Origin: Pelistega indica
GTDB taxonomy: Bacteria > Pseudomonadota > Gammaproteobacteria > Burkholderiales > Burkholderiaceae_B
NCBI RefSeq assembly: GCF_000506865.1
Contig: NZ_AYSV01000113.1
Location: forward strand, 1-34,813
Reading direction: 5' to 3'
DNA length: 34,813 bases
This document shows positions 17,928 through 26,526 of this stretch, piece by piece (positions within the stretch are counted from its first letter, which is position 1; the number at the start of each line of letters is the position of its first letter). The notes under the pieces were generated by a model, which had not been told where the DNA came from, searched no databases, and worked only from the letters and a program-made list of their open reading frames with translations. The position numbers and the translations under genes are program-made.

Positions 17928-19208
17928 TTACTCATAAGAACGTGCATCCTCAATAACCAAACCATCATTTTTAATCTCACCAGCTGTCTTATAAACAACG
18001 TCAGTTCGTAGTTTAATAAACTCCTTAATAGACTCTTGGATTGCTTGGGTTAATTGTTCTGAAGGTTGACCCATTGTTTCAACAAATAAAGCAAGCTCAT
18101 CTTTGCCCATGGCTCCCGTCACAACTAGTCTCGCACGCTTAATTTCCATGTGACGCTTGACGACTTTATCTACTAAGTCTGGATGCACCATCGCACCTCT
18201 CACCTTAACAGATTGGTCTGCTCGCCCCATCCATCCTTTGATACGTCGATTGGTACGTCCACAAGGTGATTGACCTGCCATCATAACGGATAAGTCCCCT
18301 GTACCAAACCTTAATAAAGGATAATCAGGATTTAAGGTCGTCACAACTACCTCACCTACTTCACCGTCTGGCACTGGATCATTGGTTCCCGGCTTAACGA
18401 TTTCTAAAATAATATCTTCGGCAATCACCAAACCATCATGTGCTTGTGTTTCATAAGCAATTAAGCCCAAATCAGCTGTACCATAAGCCTGATAACCATC
18501 CACTCCTTTTTCTTTAAACCATTGTTGCAATGATGGAGGAAATGCCTCAGCAGAAAAAAGAGCATGTTTAATAGAAGAAACATCGGCACCTATTTCTTCT
18601 GCTTTTTCAATAATAATACGCAAGAAGCTTGGCGTTCCAGCATAGGCATTTGGTTTTAAATCCTGAATCACACTCACCTGCATTTCAGTCTGACCGACAC
18701 CAGCAGGAAATACCGTCGCACCTACGGCTAAGGCTGCCGTTTCAAACATTGATCCAGCAGGGGTAAAATGATAGGAAAAGCAGTTATGGACTAACATATG
18801 TTGACGAAAACCAGCGGCATACATGGCTCGAGCCATTCGCCAATAATCCGTTCTAGCCACTTCAGGCTCAAACAATGGTCCCGGAGAGGCAAATACACGA
18901 GAAGCTTGTCCCCATCCTACCGCTGAGAAGCCACCAAACACGCGTTCAATTTCATCGCCGGGCTTTGCATCCGTCATTTTTTGGCGCGCCTGAGTTTGTG
19001 CATTGAGTAGCTCATATTTACGCACCACCGGAATTTGGGCTAAATCTTCGCGTGAAGTTAATGTGGAAATATCAATATCATTAATTTGTCGCTGTAAAGC
19101 AGGAACTTTATCTCTTAATTGGCGTAAATTATCACGCAGATTGCTAAAAAGATGTAGCTCTCTTTCTTCTACCGATTGTGTCTCTTGGCTATCATAATAG
19201 TCTTTCAT
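17928..19208 (-). CDS. PaaK-like AMP-dependent ligase family protein, P-loop degenerate
   Basis: The 426-aa protein aligns over its length with phenylacetate-CoA ligases: GATVFPAGVGQTEMQVSVI, YAGTPSFL, a YGTADLG adenine-motif equivalent, RFGTGDLS and GRADQSVKVRG. The Ser/Thr/Gly-rich phosphate loop that PaaK has as SSGTTGKPT is missing; the equivalent region (about residues 90-115) reads GGFSAVGWGQASRVFASPG. It may therefore use a different substrate or reaction, or have lost adenylation. It is the last gene of the minus-strand transporter operon, 20 bases after livF. Calling it phenylacetate-CoA ligase outright would go beyond the evidence; no other phenylacetate-degradation gene is present. 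Confidence 0.8.
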   Translation of the reverse strand: MKDYYDSQETQSVEERELHLFSNLRDNLRQLRDKVPALQRQINDIDISTLTSREDLAQIPVVRKYELLNAQTQARQKMTDAKPGDEIERVFGGFSAVGWGQASRVFASPGPLFEPEVARTDYWRMARAMYAAGFRQHMLVHNCFSYHFTPAGSMFETAALAVGATVFPAGVGQTEMQVSVIQDLKPNAYAGTPSFLRIIIEKAEEIGADVSSIKHALFSAEAFPPSLQQWFKEKGVDGYQAYGTADLGLIAYETQAHDGLVIAEDIILEIVKPGTNDPVPDGEVGEVVVTTLNPDYPLLRFGTGDLSVMMAGQSPCGRTNRRIKGWMGRADQSVKVRGAMVHPDLVDKVVKRHMEIKRARLVVTGAMGKDELALFVETMGQPSEQLTQAIQESIKEFIKLRTDVVYKTAGEIKNDGLVIEDARSYE

Positions 19209-19228
19209 GCGTAAGCTCCTCTATTCTA

Positions 19229-20056
19229 TTACGCCAACCAACGCTTACGACGGCGATAAAATTTAGTATCTTTAAAGCTCTTACGGTCACCACTATCAAG
19301 ACCTAGATAGAATTCTTTTACGTCTTCATTATTGGCTAAATCTTCCGCTGTACCGTCCATCATGACACGACCACTTTCCAAAATATACCCATAATCGGCA
19401 TACCGTAACGCAATATTAGTGTTTTGTTCAGCCAGTAGGAAACTTACGTTTTCTCTCGCATTTAAATCACGAACAATTTCAAAAATTTCTTCTACGATTT
19501 GTGGTGCCAAGCCCATTGATGGTTCATCCAATAGAATCATATTTGGATTTGCCATTAAAGCACGCCCAATGGCTGCCATTTGCTGCTCACCACCAGATGT
19601 GTAACCTGCTTGACTAGTTCTTCGTTGTTTTAATCGAGGAAAATATTGATACACCTTATCTAAAGAAGCAGCTATTTCCCCCTTACTTACATTGCGTGTA
19701 TAGGCTCCCGTTAATAAGTTTTCTTCGATGCTTAAGTGGCCAAAACAATGGCGTCCTTCCATCACCTGAATAACACCACGTTTAACTAGATCAGCTGGTG
19801 TCATCTCTTCAATACGTTCACCACGGTACATAATATTACCCTTGGTAACTTGACCACGCTCACTGCGTAAAAGGTTTGAAATCGCTCTTAGGGTTGTTGT
19901 TTTACCAGCACCGTTAGCACCCAACAATGCCACGATTTTACCTTCAGGAACGACCAATGACACACCACGTAACACTAAGATCACATGGTTGTAAATCACT
20001 TCGATACCATTTACATCAAGTAATGGTTTTGGGGCTTCTTGCGTTATGTTTCCCAT
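19229..20056 (-). CDS. Branched-chain amino acid-type ABC transporter ATPase LivF-like
   Basis: This is one of two cytoplasmic ATPases of a HAAT-family importer. It shows Walker A GANGAGKTTT, the signature TSGGEQQMAAIGRAL and Walker B MILLDEPSMGLAP. The C-terminus extends past the usual LivF end with a basic tail (FYRRRKRWLA), a feature I associate with this transporter-plus-ligase operon type. The ATG at 20056 is used; an upstream TTG at 20068 would add four residues. It follows the binding-protein gene after a gap holding a hairpin. Confidence 0.9.
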   Translation of the reverse strand: MGNITQEAPKPLLDVNGIEVIYNHVILVLRGVSLVVPEGKIVALLGANGAGKTTTLRAISNLLRSERGQVTKGNIMYRGERIEEMTPADLVKRGVIQVMEGRHCFGHLSIEENLLTGAYTRNVSKGEIAASLDKVYQYFPRLKQRRTSQAGYTSGGEQQMAAIGRALMANPNMILLDEPSMGLAPQIVEEIFEIVRDLNARENVSFLLAEQNTNIALRYADYGYILESGRVMMDGTAEDLANNEDVKEFYLGLDSGDRKSFKDTKFYRRRKRWLA

Positions 20057-20089
20057 ACTTTTTCCCAACGATAATCACTAAGTTTGTTA

Positions 20090-20126
20090 GGGCTACATCG
20101 ACTGCTTTATCACTGTGATATAGCCC
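20090..20126 (-). other. Intercistronic hairpin between livK-like and livF-like genes
   Basis: GGGCTACATC (20090-20099) pairs with GATATAGCCC (20117-20126) with one mismatch, and a second palindrome TATCACTGTGATA lies at 20108-20120. There is no T run on the minus strand. A hairpin just after a binding-protein gene commonly stabilises that part of the mRNA and lowers expression of the ATPase that follows. Confidence 0.4.
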
Positions 20127-20148
20127 CGTTCTACTAATTAACTGTCAA

Positions 20149-21477
20149 TTATGAATCTTCTTTAGAGCAATCACGAACCTCGATTTTCTTCGCAGCTGCG
20201 TATTTCTCTGCTTCAGATTTCACAAGTGGATCCACAAATGTTTTATCTGCTTGATACCAGTTATCAGATGTAGCGACAAACTTAGCACCGTCCCATTGCA
20301 TGATACGTGCCCAGTCATCACCCATATGGTTTTCACATGTTGTTTTTACAGGGCGAAGCATATTTTCAAAGCCAAGTTCTTTTAGGCGATCTTCGGTAAT
20401 ATTTAAATTCTCGAAGCCCCAACGCACTTGCTCAGATGTCATATGTTTACCTTTGCCGAATTTTTCTTGCGCAGCACGAATTGCCTCTACTTGAAGCATA
20501 GAAATCACCATACCACGGTTATAGGCAATAGTTCCTACTGTTGATGATGCCGCTTGCCCTTTATCAAATAGGTAAGTTTTTAAATCATCAAACACTTTTC
20601 CTTTGGCTTCACCTGTATTATGAATAGTAATGATGTTATAGCCCTTAGCAACTGCTGCTAAATCTTTCACATCATTCTCAGAACCTGCCCACCAGATACC
20701 ATACATTTTTTCACGAGGATAGCCTGTAGATTGCGCTTCACGAATCGCTGTTGGCGTCATAATACCTGCAGACCACAATAGAAGATAATCAGGGCGTTTT
20801 TGACGTACATTTAACCAAGTTGATTTTTGCTCTACACCAGGCGCCGTCACTGGATATAGGATTAATTCAAAGCCGTTTGCTTCTGCACGTGCTTTTAATA
20901 GAGGAATTGGTTCTTTACCATAGGGAGAATCGTGATAAACCAGAGCAATTTTCTTACCTTTTAATTTATCAATACCACCTTCACGCTTGGCAATATCTTG
21001 AATCATCACATCAGCCGCTGTCCAGTAGGTTCCTAATAATGGGAAGTTCCATTTGAATACAGTACCATTTGATGATTGAGATAGACCATAACCCGGTGTT
21101 TCAATAGATACTTTATCCACTGGTGCCTTATCTGATACGGCAAACGTAATACCTGTTGATTGTGAATCAAATCCCGATGCACCACCATTCGCATTTTTTA
21201 AACGCTCATAGCACTCTACGCCACGGTCTGTTGCATAGCCTGTTTCACATTCTTCAAAACTTAATTTAACACCGTTTACACCACCCTCACGAGCATTTAC
21301 TAGACGTAAGTAATCAATCTTACCATCTGCCCACGCAATCCCTAATGGAGCCAATGATCCAGTCCGATAGGTCATTAATGGAATGAACTGATCTTGTTCT
21401 TGTGCATATACAGCTGTTGTTCCACATAGAGAACCTAAAGCGATAGCACCCGCTAGTATTTTAGTTGCGAATTTCAT
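20149..21477 (-). CDS. ABC transporter periplasmic substrate-binding protein, LivK-like
   Basis: The 442-aa protein starts with a signal peptide (FATKILAGAIALGSLCGTTAVYA, cut before QEQ) and continues as a type I periplasmic binding protein (IPLMTYRTGSLAPLG, IALVYHDSPYGKEPIPLL, PDYLLLWSAGIM). It captures the substrate for the LivHMGF-like importer in the same operon. At about 418 mature residues it is longer than E. coli LivJ/LivK. The ATG follows a strong GGAGGAG. The substrate is unknown: amino acids, small amides and aromatic acids are all known in this family, and the flanking acyl-CoA ligases favour an organic acid. Confidence 0.9.
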   Translation of the reverse strand: MKFATKILAGAIALGSLCGTTAVYAQEQDQFIPLMTYRTGSLAPLGIAWADGKIDYLRLVNAREGGVNGVKLSFEECETGYATDRGVECYERLKNANGGASGFDSQSTGITFAVSDKAPVDKVSIETPGYGLSQSSNGTVFKWNFPLLGTYWTAADVMIQDIAKREGGIDKLKGKKIALVYHDSPYGKEPIPLLKARAEANGFELILYPVTAPGVEQKSTWLNVRQKRPDYLLLWSAGIMTPTAIREAQSTGYPREKMYGIWWAGSENDVKDLAAVAKGYNIITIHNTGEAKGKVFDDLKTYLFDKGQAASSTVGTIAYNRGMVISMLQVEAIRAAQEKFGKGKHMTSEQVRWGFENLNITEDRLKELGFENMLRPVKTTCENHMGDDWARIMQWDGAKFVATSDNWYQADKTFVDPLVKSEAEKYAAAKKIEVRDCSKEDS

Positions 21478-21507
21478 AGTTTGTCTCCTCCGAAATAAAT
21501 TCGGTAT

Positions 21508-21545
21508 TTAATTAACTTTTTACTACTTAATTAACTGTTTACTAC
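21508..21545. repeat. Tandem 19-bp repeat containing TTAATTAA
   Basis: Two adjacent copies, TTAATTAACTTTTTACTAC (21508-21526) and TTAATTAACTGTTTACTAC (21527-21545), differ by one base. A third TTAATTAA occurs at 21578-21585. They lie in the 122-base leader between the livM-like stop and the binding-protein ATG and could be regulator sites, or simply a small duplication. Confidence 0.8.
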
Positions 21546-21599
21546 TATTTAAGAATGACCGTTATCATCGGCCTTTTTTAATTAATGTTGACATACGGT

Positions 21600-22664
21600 T
21601 TAATGAGGGAATGGCCATATGCGTAGTTTTTCTCTGGCAATACTCCATAATTTAGCCAGACCATGTGGTTCCACAATCAAGAAAAATACGATTAGCGCAC
21701 CAAATACCATATGCTGAATATGATCAATCGTATCTACGGCTAAAGGAATACCTAACATATCAGGGATACGTGTCAGTAAAATCGGGACTAGTACGATAAA
21801 CGCTGCACCAAAGAAACTGCCTGCGATAGAACCCAAGCCACCAATAATCACCATAAATAACAATTGGAAAGAACGATTTAAATCAAATGCTAATGGCTCC
21901 CAAGAACCTAGGTGAATATATCCCCATAAAGCCCCTGCCACACCCACAACAAAAGAGCTCACCGCAAATGCGGTCAATTTGGCATACATTGGACGAATAC
22001 CAATTACTGAGGCTGCCACATCCATATCACGAATAGCCATCCACTCACGACCAATAGCACCACGTACCAAATTTTTTACAAGCAAGCCAAATACAATCAC
22101 AATCATCAGCACAAAAAGATATTTTTGTACTGGCGTTTGTACTGGTAATCCGAAAAAATCTAAGGCTGGTACAGACACACTACCCGAGGTTGAATGATTG
22201 GTGAAAAAAGGTATCCGCAAAAATGCCCAATCAACGAAGAATTGTGCCGCTAAGGTTGCTACAGCTAAATATAACCCTCGGATACGTAAACTTGGAATAC
22301 CAAAAATCACCCCAACCAGCATGGCAAAAAAGCCACCCAATAAGATTTGAACAATTAAGGGTAATTCTGGAATGCGTACACCAAAGTTCCATGCGGCATA
22401 CGCCCCCACCGCCATAAATGCACCTGTCCCTAATGAAATCTGACCACAATAACCGACTAAGACATTAAGTCCCAATGCCGCTAATGACAGAATCAAAAAT
22501 GGAATTAGAATACCGCTCAAGAAATAATTACTCACGGTAAAAGGTACAACTAGCACAGCTACGGCAATCAATAACAAGATAAAAATACGATCTTGTAAGA
22601 TAGGAAAAATTTGTTGGTCGCTACGATAACTCGTTTTAAATTGACCATTTTCACGATAAAACAT
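21600..22664 (-). CDS. Branched-chain amino acid-type ABC permease LivM-like
   Basis: The 354-aa inner-membrane permease has about ten hydrophobic segments and the LivM-type motifs LNVLVGYCGQISLGTGAFMA near the N-terminus and GREWMAIRDMDVAASVIGI in the cytoplasmic coupling loop, followed by GGLGSIAGSFFGAAF. It pairs with the LivH-like permease encoded 26 bases upstream. Length is normal for LivM. Confidence 0.93.
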   Translation of the reverse strand: MFYRENGQFKTSYRSDQQIFPILQDRIFILLLIAVAVLVVPFTVSNYFLSGILIPFLILSLAALGLNVLVGYCGQISLGTGAFMAVGAYAAWNFGVRIPELPLIVQILLGGFFAMLVGVIFGIPSLRIRGLYLAVATLAAQFFVDWAFLRIPFFTNHSTSGSVSVPALDFFGLPVQTPVQKYLFVLMIVIVFGLLVKNLVRGAIGREWMAIRDMDVAASVIGIRPMYAKLTAFAVSSFVVGVAGALWGYIHLGSWEPLAFDLNRSFQLLFMVIIGGLGSIAGSFFGAAFIVLVPILLTRIPDMLGIPLAVDTIDHIQHMVFGALIVFFLIVEPHGLAKLWSIAREKLRIWPFPH

Positions 22665-22690
22665 ACTGTATTCCTTTTAATCTGAGTGCA

Positions 22691-23620
22691 TTAAACACGG
22701 TCAATAATTTTTTCACCAAACAAACCTTGTGGTCTGAATAATAAAAACACAAGTGCTAGTACATAGGCGAACCAGATTTCAATACCACCACCAAAGTATT
22801 CACCTAAATACGCCTCAGAGAGTTTTTCTCCAACACCAATGATTAGCCCACCAATAATAGCGCCTGGCACTGACGTTAGGCCGCCGAGAATAACAACTGG
22901 TAGCGCACGTAAAGCAGCTGTTGATAAGGTAAACTGAACGCCGAACTTTGATCCCCAGATAATCCCTGCAACAAGAGCCACAACACCAGCCACTGCCCAT
23001 ACAATGATCCAAATGCGATTTAAAGGGATACCAATAGATTGTGCTGCCTGATGATCATCAGCCACCGCTCTTAACGCACGACCTGTTGTGGTATATTGGA
23101 AAAACAATGCCAATATCACTACCAAAATAGCGGAAATCGCTGCTGCTGTTAAATCTTCTAGGTTAATGAGTACACCGCCCTCAAAGATACTTTCAAAAAT
23201 AAAGGCAGGATCCTTAGGCATACCTACATCAATAGAATAAACTGAGCTACCGAAAAGCGTTTGACCAGCACCATCTAAGAAATAGCTAATACCTAATGTC
23301 GCCATTAATAGCGTTGTTGCTTCTTGATTAACGAGATGACGCAATACAAAACGCTCAATCAAGATAGCGACGATTGTCATTAACACAGCTGAAATGATAA
23401 ATGCCAAGACATTTGCCAATAGCATACTTTCAAAACCAAACCATTGTGGTAGCCATGTTGCAAATCGTGCCATAGACAAAGCGGCGACTAATACCATTGC
23501 CCCTTGTGCAAAGTTAAAGACACCAGATGCCTTAAAAATTAATACAAAGCCCAAGCCTACGAGTGCATATAGCATTCCACTCATGAGACCACCAAATAAC
23601 GTTTCTAAAAAATATCCCAT
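22691..23620 (-). CDS. Branched-chain amino acid-type ABC permease LivH-like
   Basis: The 309-aa permease shows the LivH pattern: GLGFVLIFKASGVFNFAQGAM near the N-terminus, the coupling-loop motif TTGRALRAVADDHQAAQSIGI, and GGLTSVPGAIIGGLIIG near the C-terminus. It is the second membrane subunit of the importer and starts eight bases after the livG-like stop, so translation is probably coupled. Confidence 0.93.
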   Translation of the reverse strand: MGYFLETLFGGLMSGMLYALVGLGFVLIFKASGVFNFAQGAMVLVAALSMARFATWLPQWFGFESMLLANVLAFIISAVLMTIVAILIERFVLRHLVNQEATTLLMATLGISYFLDGAGQTLFGSSVYSIDVGMPKDPAFIFESIFEGGVLINLEDLTAAAISAILVVILALFFQYTTTGRALRAVADDHQAAQSIGIPLNRIWIIVWAVAGVVALVAGIIWGSKFGVQFTLSTAALRALPVVILGGLTSVPGAIIGGLIIGVGEKLSEAYLGEYFGGGIEIWFAYVLALVFLLFRPQGLFGEKIIDRV

Positions 23621-23628
23621 GATTGACC

Positions 23629-24423
23629 TCAGTGCTCAACGCCTAAATAAGCTCGAATTACATCTTCATTAGTACGGACTTCTGCTGGTGTACCGTCACC
23701 AATCTTCTTACCATAGTCTAGTACCACGACTCGATCTGAAATATCCATCACCACACCCATATCATGCTCAATGAGGACAATGGTTGTGCCAAATTCATCA
23801 TTCACATCTAAGATAAAGCGACTCATATCTTGCTTTTCTTCGATATTCATCCCTGCCATTGGCTCATCAAGCAATAATAAACGTGGCTCCATTGCTAAGG
23901 CACGACCTAAGTCAACCCTTTTTTGTAAGCCATATGGTAGACGACCAACTGGTGTCTTGCGATAAGCCTGAATTTCTAAGAAATCAATGATATTTTCTAC
24001 ATATTCACGGTGTTGAATTTCTTCTTTTTCAGCACCAAAAATTCGGAATGCCTGAGATAACAAACCACTCTTCATCCGTAGATTGCGACCACTCATAATA
24101 TTGTCCAATACACTCATGCCCTTAAATAAAGCCAAGTTTTGGAATGTCCGTGCAATCCCCATTTCAGCTGCACGGCGTGGACTCATCTTGTCAAAGTTTT
24201 TGTTATCAAAAACGATGGAGCCTTCTTGTGGCGTATAGACCCCATTAATAACGTTCAACATAGAGCTTTTACCAGCACCATTAGGACCGATAATCGAACG
24301 TATTTCATGCTCTTTTACATTGAAAGAAATATTTGTTAGTGCTTTCACACCACCAAACGATAATGAAATACTTTGCATGTCTAAAATAACATCGCCAATT
24401 TTTTTCTCATTTACTTGGTGCAT
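23629..24423 (-). CDS. Branched-chain amino acid-type ABC transporter ATPase LivG-like
   Basis: The 264-aa ATPase has Walker A GPNGAGKSSMLNVINGVY, the LivG-specific stretch ARTFQNLALFKGMSVLDNI, an ABC signature modified to PYGLQKRVDLGRAL, Walker B LLLLDEPMAGM and the switch histidine in VLIEHDMGVVM. Together with the LivF-like protein it powers the importer. Its ATG lies one base after the acyl-CoA ligase stop, showing that transporter and ligase form one transcription unit. Confidence 0.93.
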   Translation of the reverse strand: MHQVNEKKIGDVILDMQSISLSFGGVKALTNISFNVKEHEIRSIIGPNGAGKSSMLNVINGVYTPQEGSIVFDNKNFDKMSPRRAAEMGIARTFQNLALFKGMSVLDNIMSGRNLRMKSGLLSQAFRIFGAEKEEIQHREYVENIIDFLEIQAYRKTPVGRLPYGLQKRVDLGRALAMEPRLLLLDEPMAGMNIEEKQDMSRFILDVNDEFGTTIVLIEHDMGVVMDISDRVVVLDYGKKIGDGTPAEVRTNEDVIRAYLGVEH

Positions 24424-24424
24424 A

Positions 24425-26371
24425 TTAGGCCGCCTTTGCTGTATTTACGACTTTAGCTGGTGCAATTTTTAAATCTGCACTAATCTTACCTTTACGCCCA
24501 TCTTCATACTTAACTTCTGTTTCAATATACTGAGATGGTTTGCCCTCAAACAAGGCATCAATTAATACCTTGTATTTCTCTGCGATAAAGTTACGACGTA
24601 CTTTGCGAGTACGTGTTAATTCATCGTCATCTGGGTCTAACTCTTTATGTAAAATTAAGAAACGATGAATCTGTAACCCTTGTAATTGCTCATCTTGCGC
24701 CACATCCACATTAACCTGATCAATACAGTCACCAATTAATTGATAAACCTCTGGTTTAGACGCTAAGTCTGTATAACCTGCATAGGCTAAACCACGGCGC
24801 TCTGCCCAGTTGGCAACCGCCTCTAAATCAATATTAATAAATGCGGTCACAAATTCTTTATTCGCCCCAAACGCTACTGCTTCCTTGATATAAGGGAAGA
24901 ATTTCAATTTATTCTCAACATATTTCGGTGCAAACAAACGCCCATCTACTAAACGACCCACATCTTTGGCACGATCAATAATTTTTAAGTCACCATGATG
25001 ATCGATAAAACCCGCATCGCCTGTATGGTACCAGCCGTCTTCTGTAAACGACTCTGCTGTTGATTCTGGATTACGATAATATTCTTTAAATAAACCAGGG
25101 CTCTTAACCTGCACTTCCCCATTATCAGCAATACGGATTTCTACACCCTCCACTGGGGCACCAACAGAGTCAGGATACACATGACCATCTTTTTGAACAC
25201 ATACAAATACTGATGTTTCGGTAGATCCATATAATTGCTTTAAATTGATACCAATTGAACGATAGAACGTAAATAAATCTGGACCAATTGCTTCACCTGC
25301 TGTATAAGCAACACGCACTCGGCTCATCCCCAACGCATTACGCAAGGGAGCATACATGACAAAATCACCAATCATATATTTAATACGATCAAGCAAACCA
25401 ACAGACTCTTTGTCCAAAATCTTAGTACCGACTCGTTTGGCTAAATTCATGGATTTCTTGAACAGCCATTGTTTAAACTTACCTGCATCTTCCATGCGAA
25501 TAGTTACTTGCGTTAGTAACTCTTCCAATACGCGTGGTGGTGAGAAATAATAAGTAGGTCCAATATCGTGCATATCAATCGATACTGTACTTGGTGACTC
25601 AGGGTGATTAACCGTAAATCCTGTCGTCAAGGCTTGGGCATAAGAGAACATATTTTGACCAATCCAAGCGGGTGGCAAATAGGCTAATACCTCTTCTTTA
25701 TGCGTTAGCTTCTCCATACGCTCAATCACTTGAGCACGATCAATTAAGGCAGCATGCGTTAATACCACCCCTTTGGGCTTGCCTGTTGTCCCTGACGTAT
25801 AGAACATGGCTGCCGCATCTTCGGGTTGAACAGCTGTCAATGCGTTCATAAAAGCATCTGGATAATTCTTTGCGAATCGTTCGCCTCTCTCTAAGACCTT
25901 GTCATAAGAAAGAATCATTCCCTCTTGGTAATTACGCAATCCTCTTGGATCATCATAAATTACACATTCCAATGTAGGAACATCAACACGCACCTCAAGC
26001 ATCTTATCGACTTGCTCTTGATTTTCTACTACAACAATTCGTAAATCAGCATCTTTTAGAACATGAACCATCTCTTGTGCAATAGCATCCTGATACATAG
26101 GTACCGGAATAGCCCCCACAGATTGCGCCGCCATCATCGCCATATACAATCTAGGTCTATTCTCACCAACAATACCAATATGCTCACCTTTTTGAACACC
26201 CAAATCCAAAAATGTGTTTGCAACCAATTTGACTTGTTCCGCTACATCACCCCAAGTAAATGTTTGCCATATGCCCAAATCCTTTTCTCGCATTGCTGCT
26301 TGCGTTGGTCTCTCCTTCGCATGTTTTAGCAACAAAGACGGGAACGTCTCCTTCACCACAGCATGAGCCAT
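24425..26371 (-). CDS. AMP-forming long-chain-type acyl-CoA synthetase
   Basis: The 648-aa protein is an ANL-superfamily enzyme that adenylates a carboxylic acid and forms its CoA thioester. It has the phosphate loop MFYTSGTTGKPKGVVLTH (about residue 190), the adenine motif QLYGSTET, GWYHTGDAGFIDHHG, and a C-terminal region with RTRKVRRNFIAEKY in place of the usual lysine segment. Size and the insert before the C-terminal domain fit the long-chain (AMP-binding, bubblegum-like) group rather than acetyl-CoA synthetase. It is the first gene of the transporter operon, with an AAAGGAG ribosome site, and divergent from the Crp/Fnr-type regulator. The true substrate is probably whatever the importer brings in. 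Confidence 0.9.
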   Translation of the reverse strand: MAHAVVKETFPSLLLKHAKERPTQAAMREKDLGIWQTFTWGDVAEQVKLVANTFLDLGVQKGEHIGIVGENRPRLYMAMMAAQSVGAIPVPMYQDAIAQEMVHVLKDADLRIVVVENQEQVDKMLEVRVDVPTLECVIYDDPRGLRNYQEGMILSYDKVLERGERFAKNYPDAFMNALTAVQPEDAAAMFYTSGTTGKPKGVVLTHAALIDRAQVIERMEKLTHKEEVLAYLPPAWIGQNMFSYAQALTTGFTVNHPESPSTVSIDMHDIGPTYYFSPPRVLEELLTQVTIRMEDAGKFKQWLFKKSMNLAKRVGTKILDKESVGLLDRIKYMIGDFVMYAPLRNALGMSRVRVAYTAGEAIGPDLFTFYRSIGINLKQLYGSTETSVFVCVQKDGHVYPDSVGAPVEGVEIRIADNGEVQVKSPGLFKEYYRNPESTAESFTEDGWYHTGDAGFIDHHGDLKIIDRAKDVGRLVDGRLFAPKYVENKLKFFPYIKEAVAFGANKEFVTAFINIDLEAVANWAERRGLAYAGYTDLASKPEVYQLIGDCIDQVNVDVAQDEQLQGLQIHRFLILHKELDPDDDELTRTRKVRRNFIAEKYKVLIDALFEGKPSQYIETEVKYEDGRKGKISADLKIAPAKVVNTAKAA

Positions 26372-26411
26372 GACTTGTCTCCTTTTGAATGGATTTTGTC
26401 GTTTTATTCAA

Positions 26412-26439
26412 TTGACTGTTCGTTTTTTGCCAATATACT
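26412..26439 (+). promoter_or_regulatory. Sigma-70 promoter for the Crp/Fnr-type regulator
   Basis: TTGACT (26412-26417) and TATACT (26434-26439) are spaced by 16 bases, a near-consensus promoter giving a start near 26446 and a leader of about 80 bases. It lies inside the divergent region and so could compete with the promoter of the minus-strand operon. Confidence 0.6.
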
Positions 26440-26476
26440 GTTTTCTCTAATTGCAAAACTAACCGATAACAGGTAC

Positions 26477-26512
26477 GCTAAATGTCACGAGCATGACATT
26501 TAGCATTTTTTT
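26477..26512 (+). promoter_or_regulatory. Perfect 11-bp palindrome plus T run in the regulator leader
   Basis: GCTAAATGTCA (26477-26487) and TGACATTTAGC (26494-26504) are exact inverted copies around six bases, followed by A and seven T. The core TGTCA-N6-TGACA has the geometry of a Crp/Fnr-family operator, while the RNA form is a textbook intrinsic terminator placed 14 bases before the ATG. It could be an autoregulatory operator downstream of the promoter, an attenuator, or both. Confidence 0.65.
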
Positions 26513-26526
26513 GAGGGTTATTCCTA

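Noticed and set aside
17928-19208. Naming this gene paaK (phenylacetate-CoA ligase)
   Set aside because: The phosphate loop is absent and no other phenylacetate pathway genes are near, so only the family name is justified.
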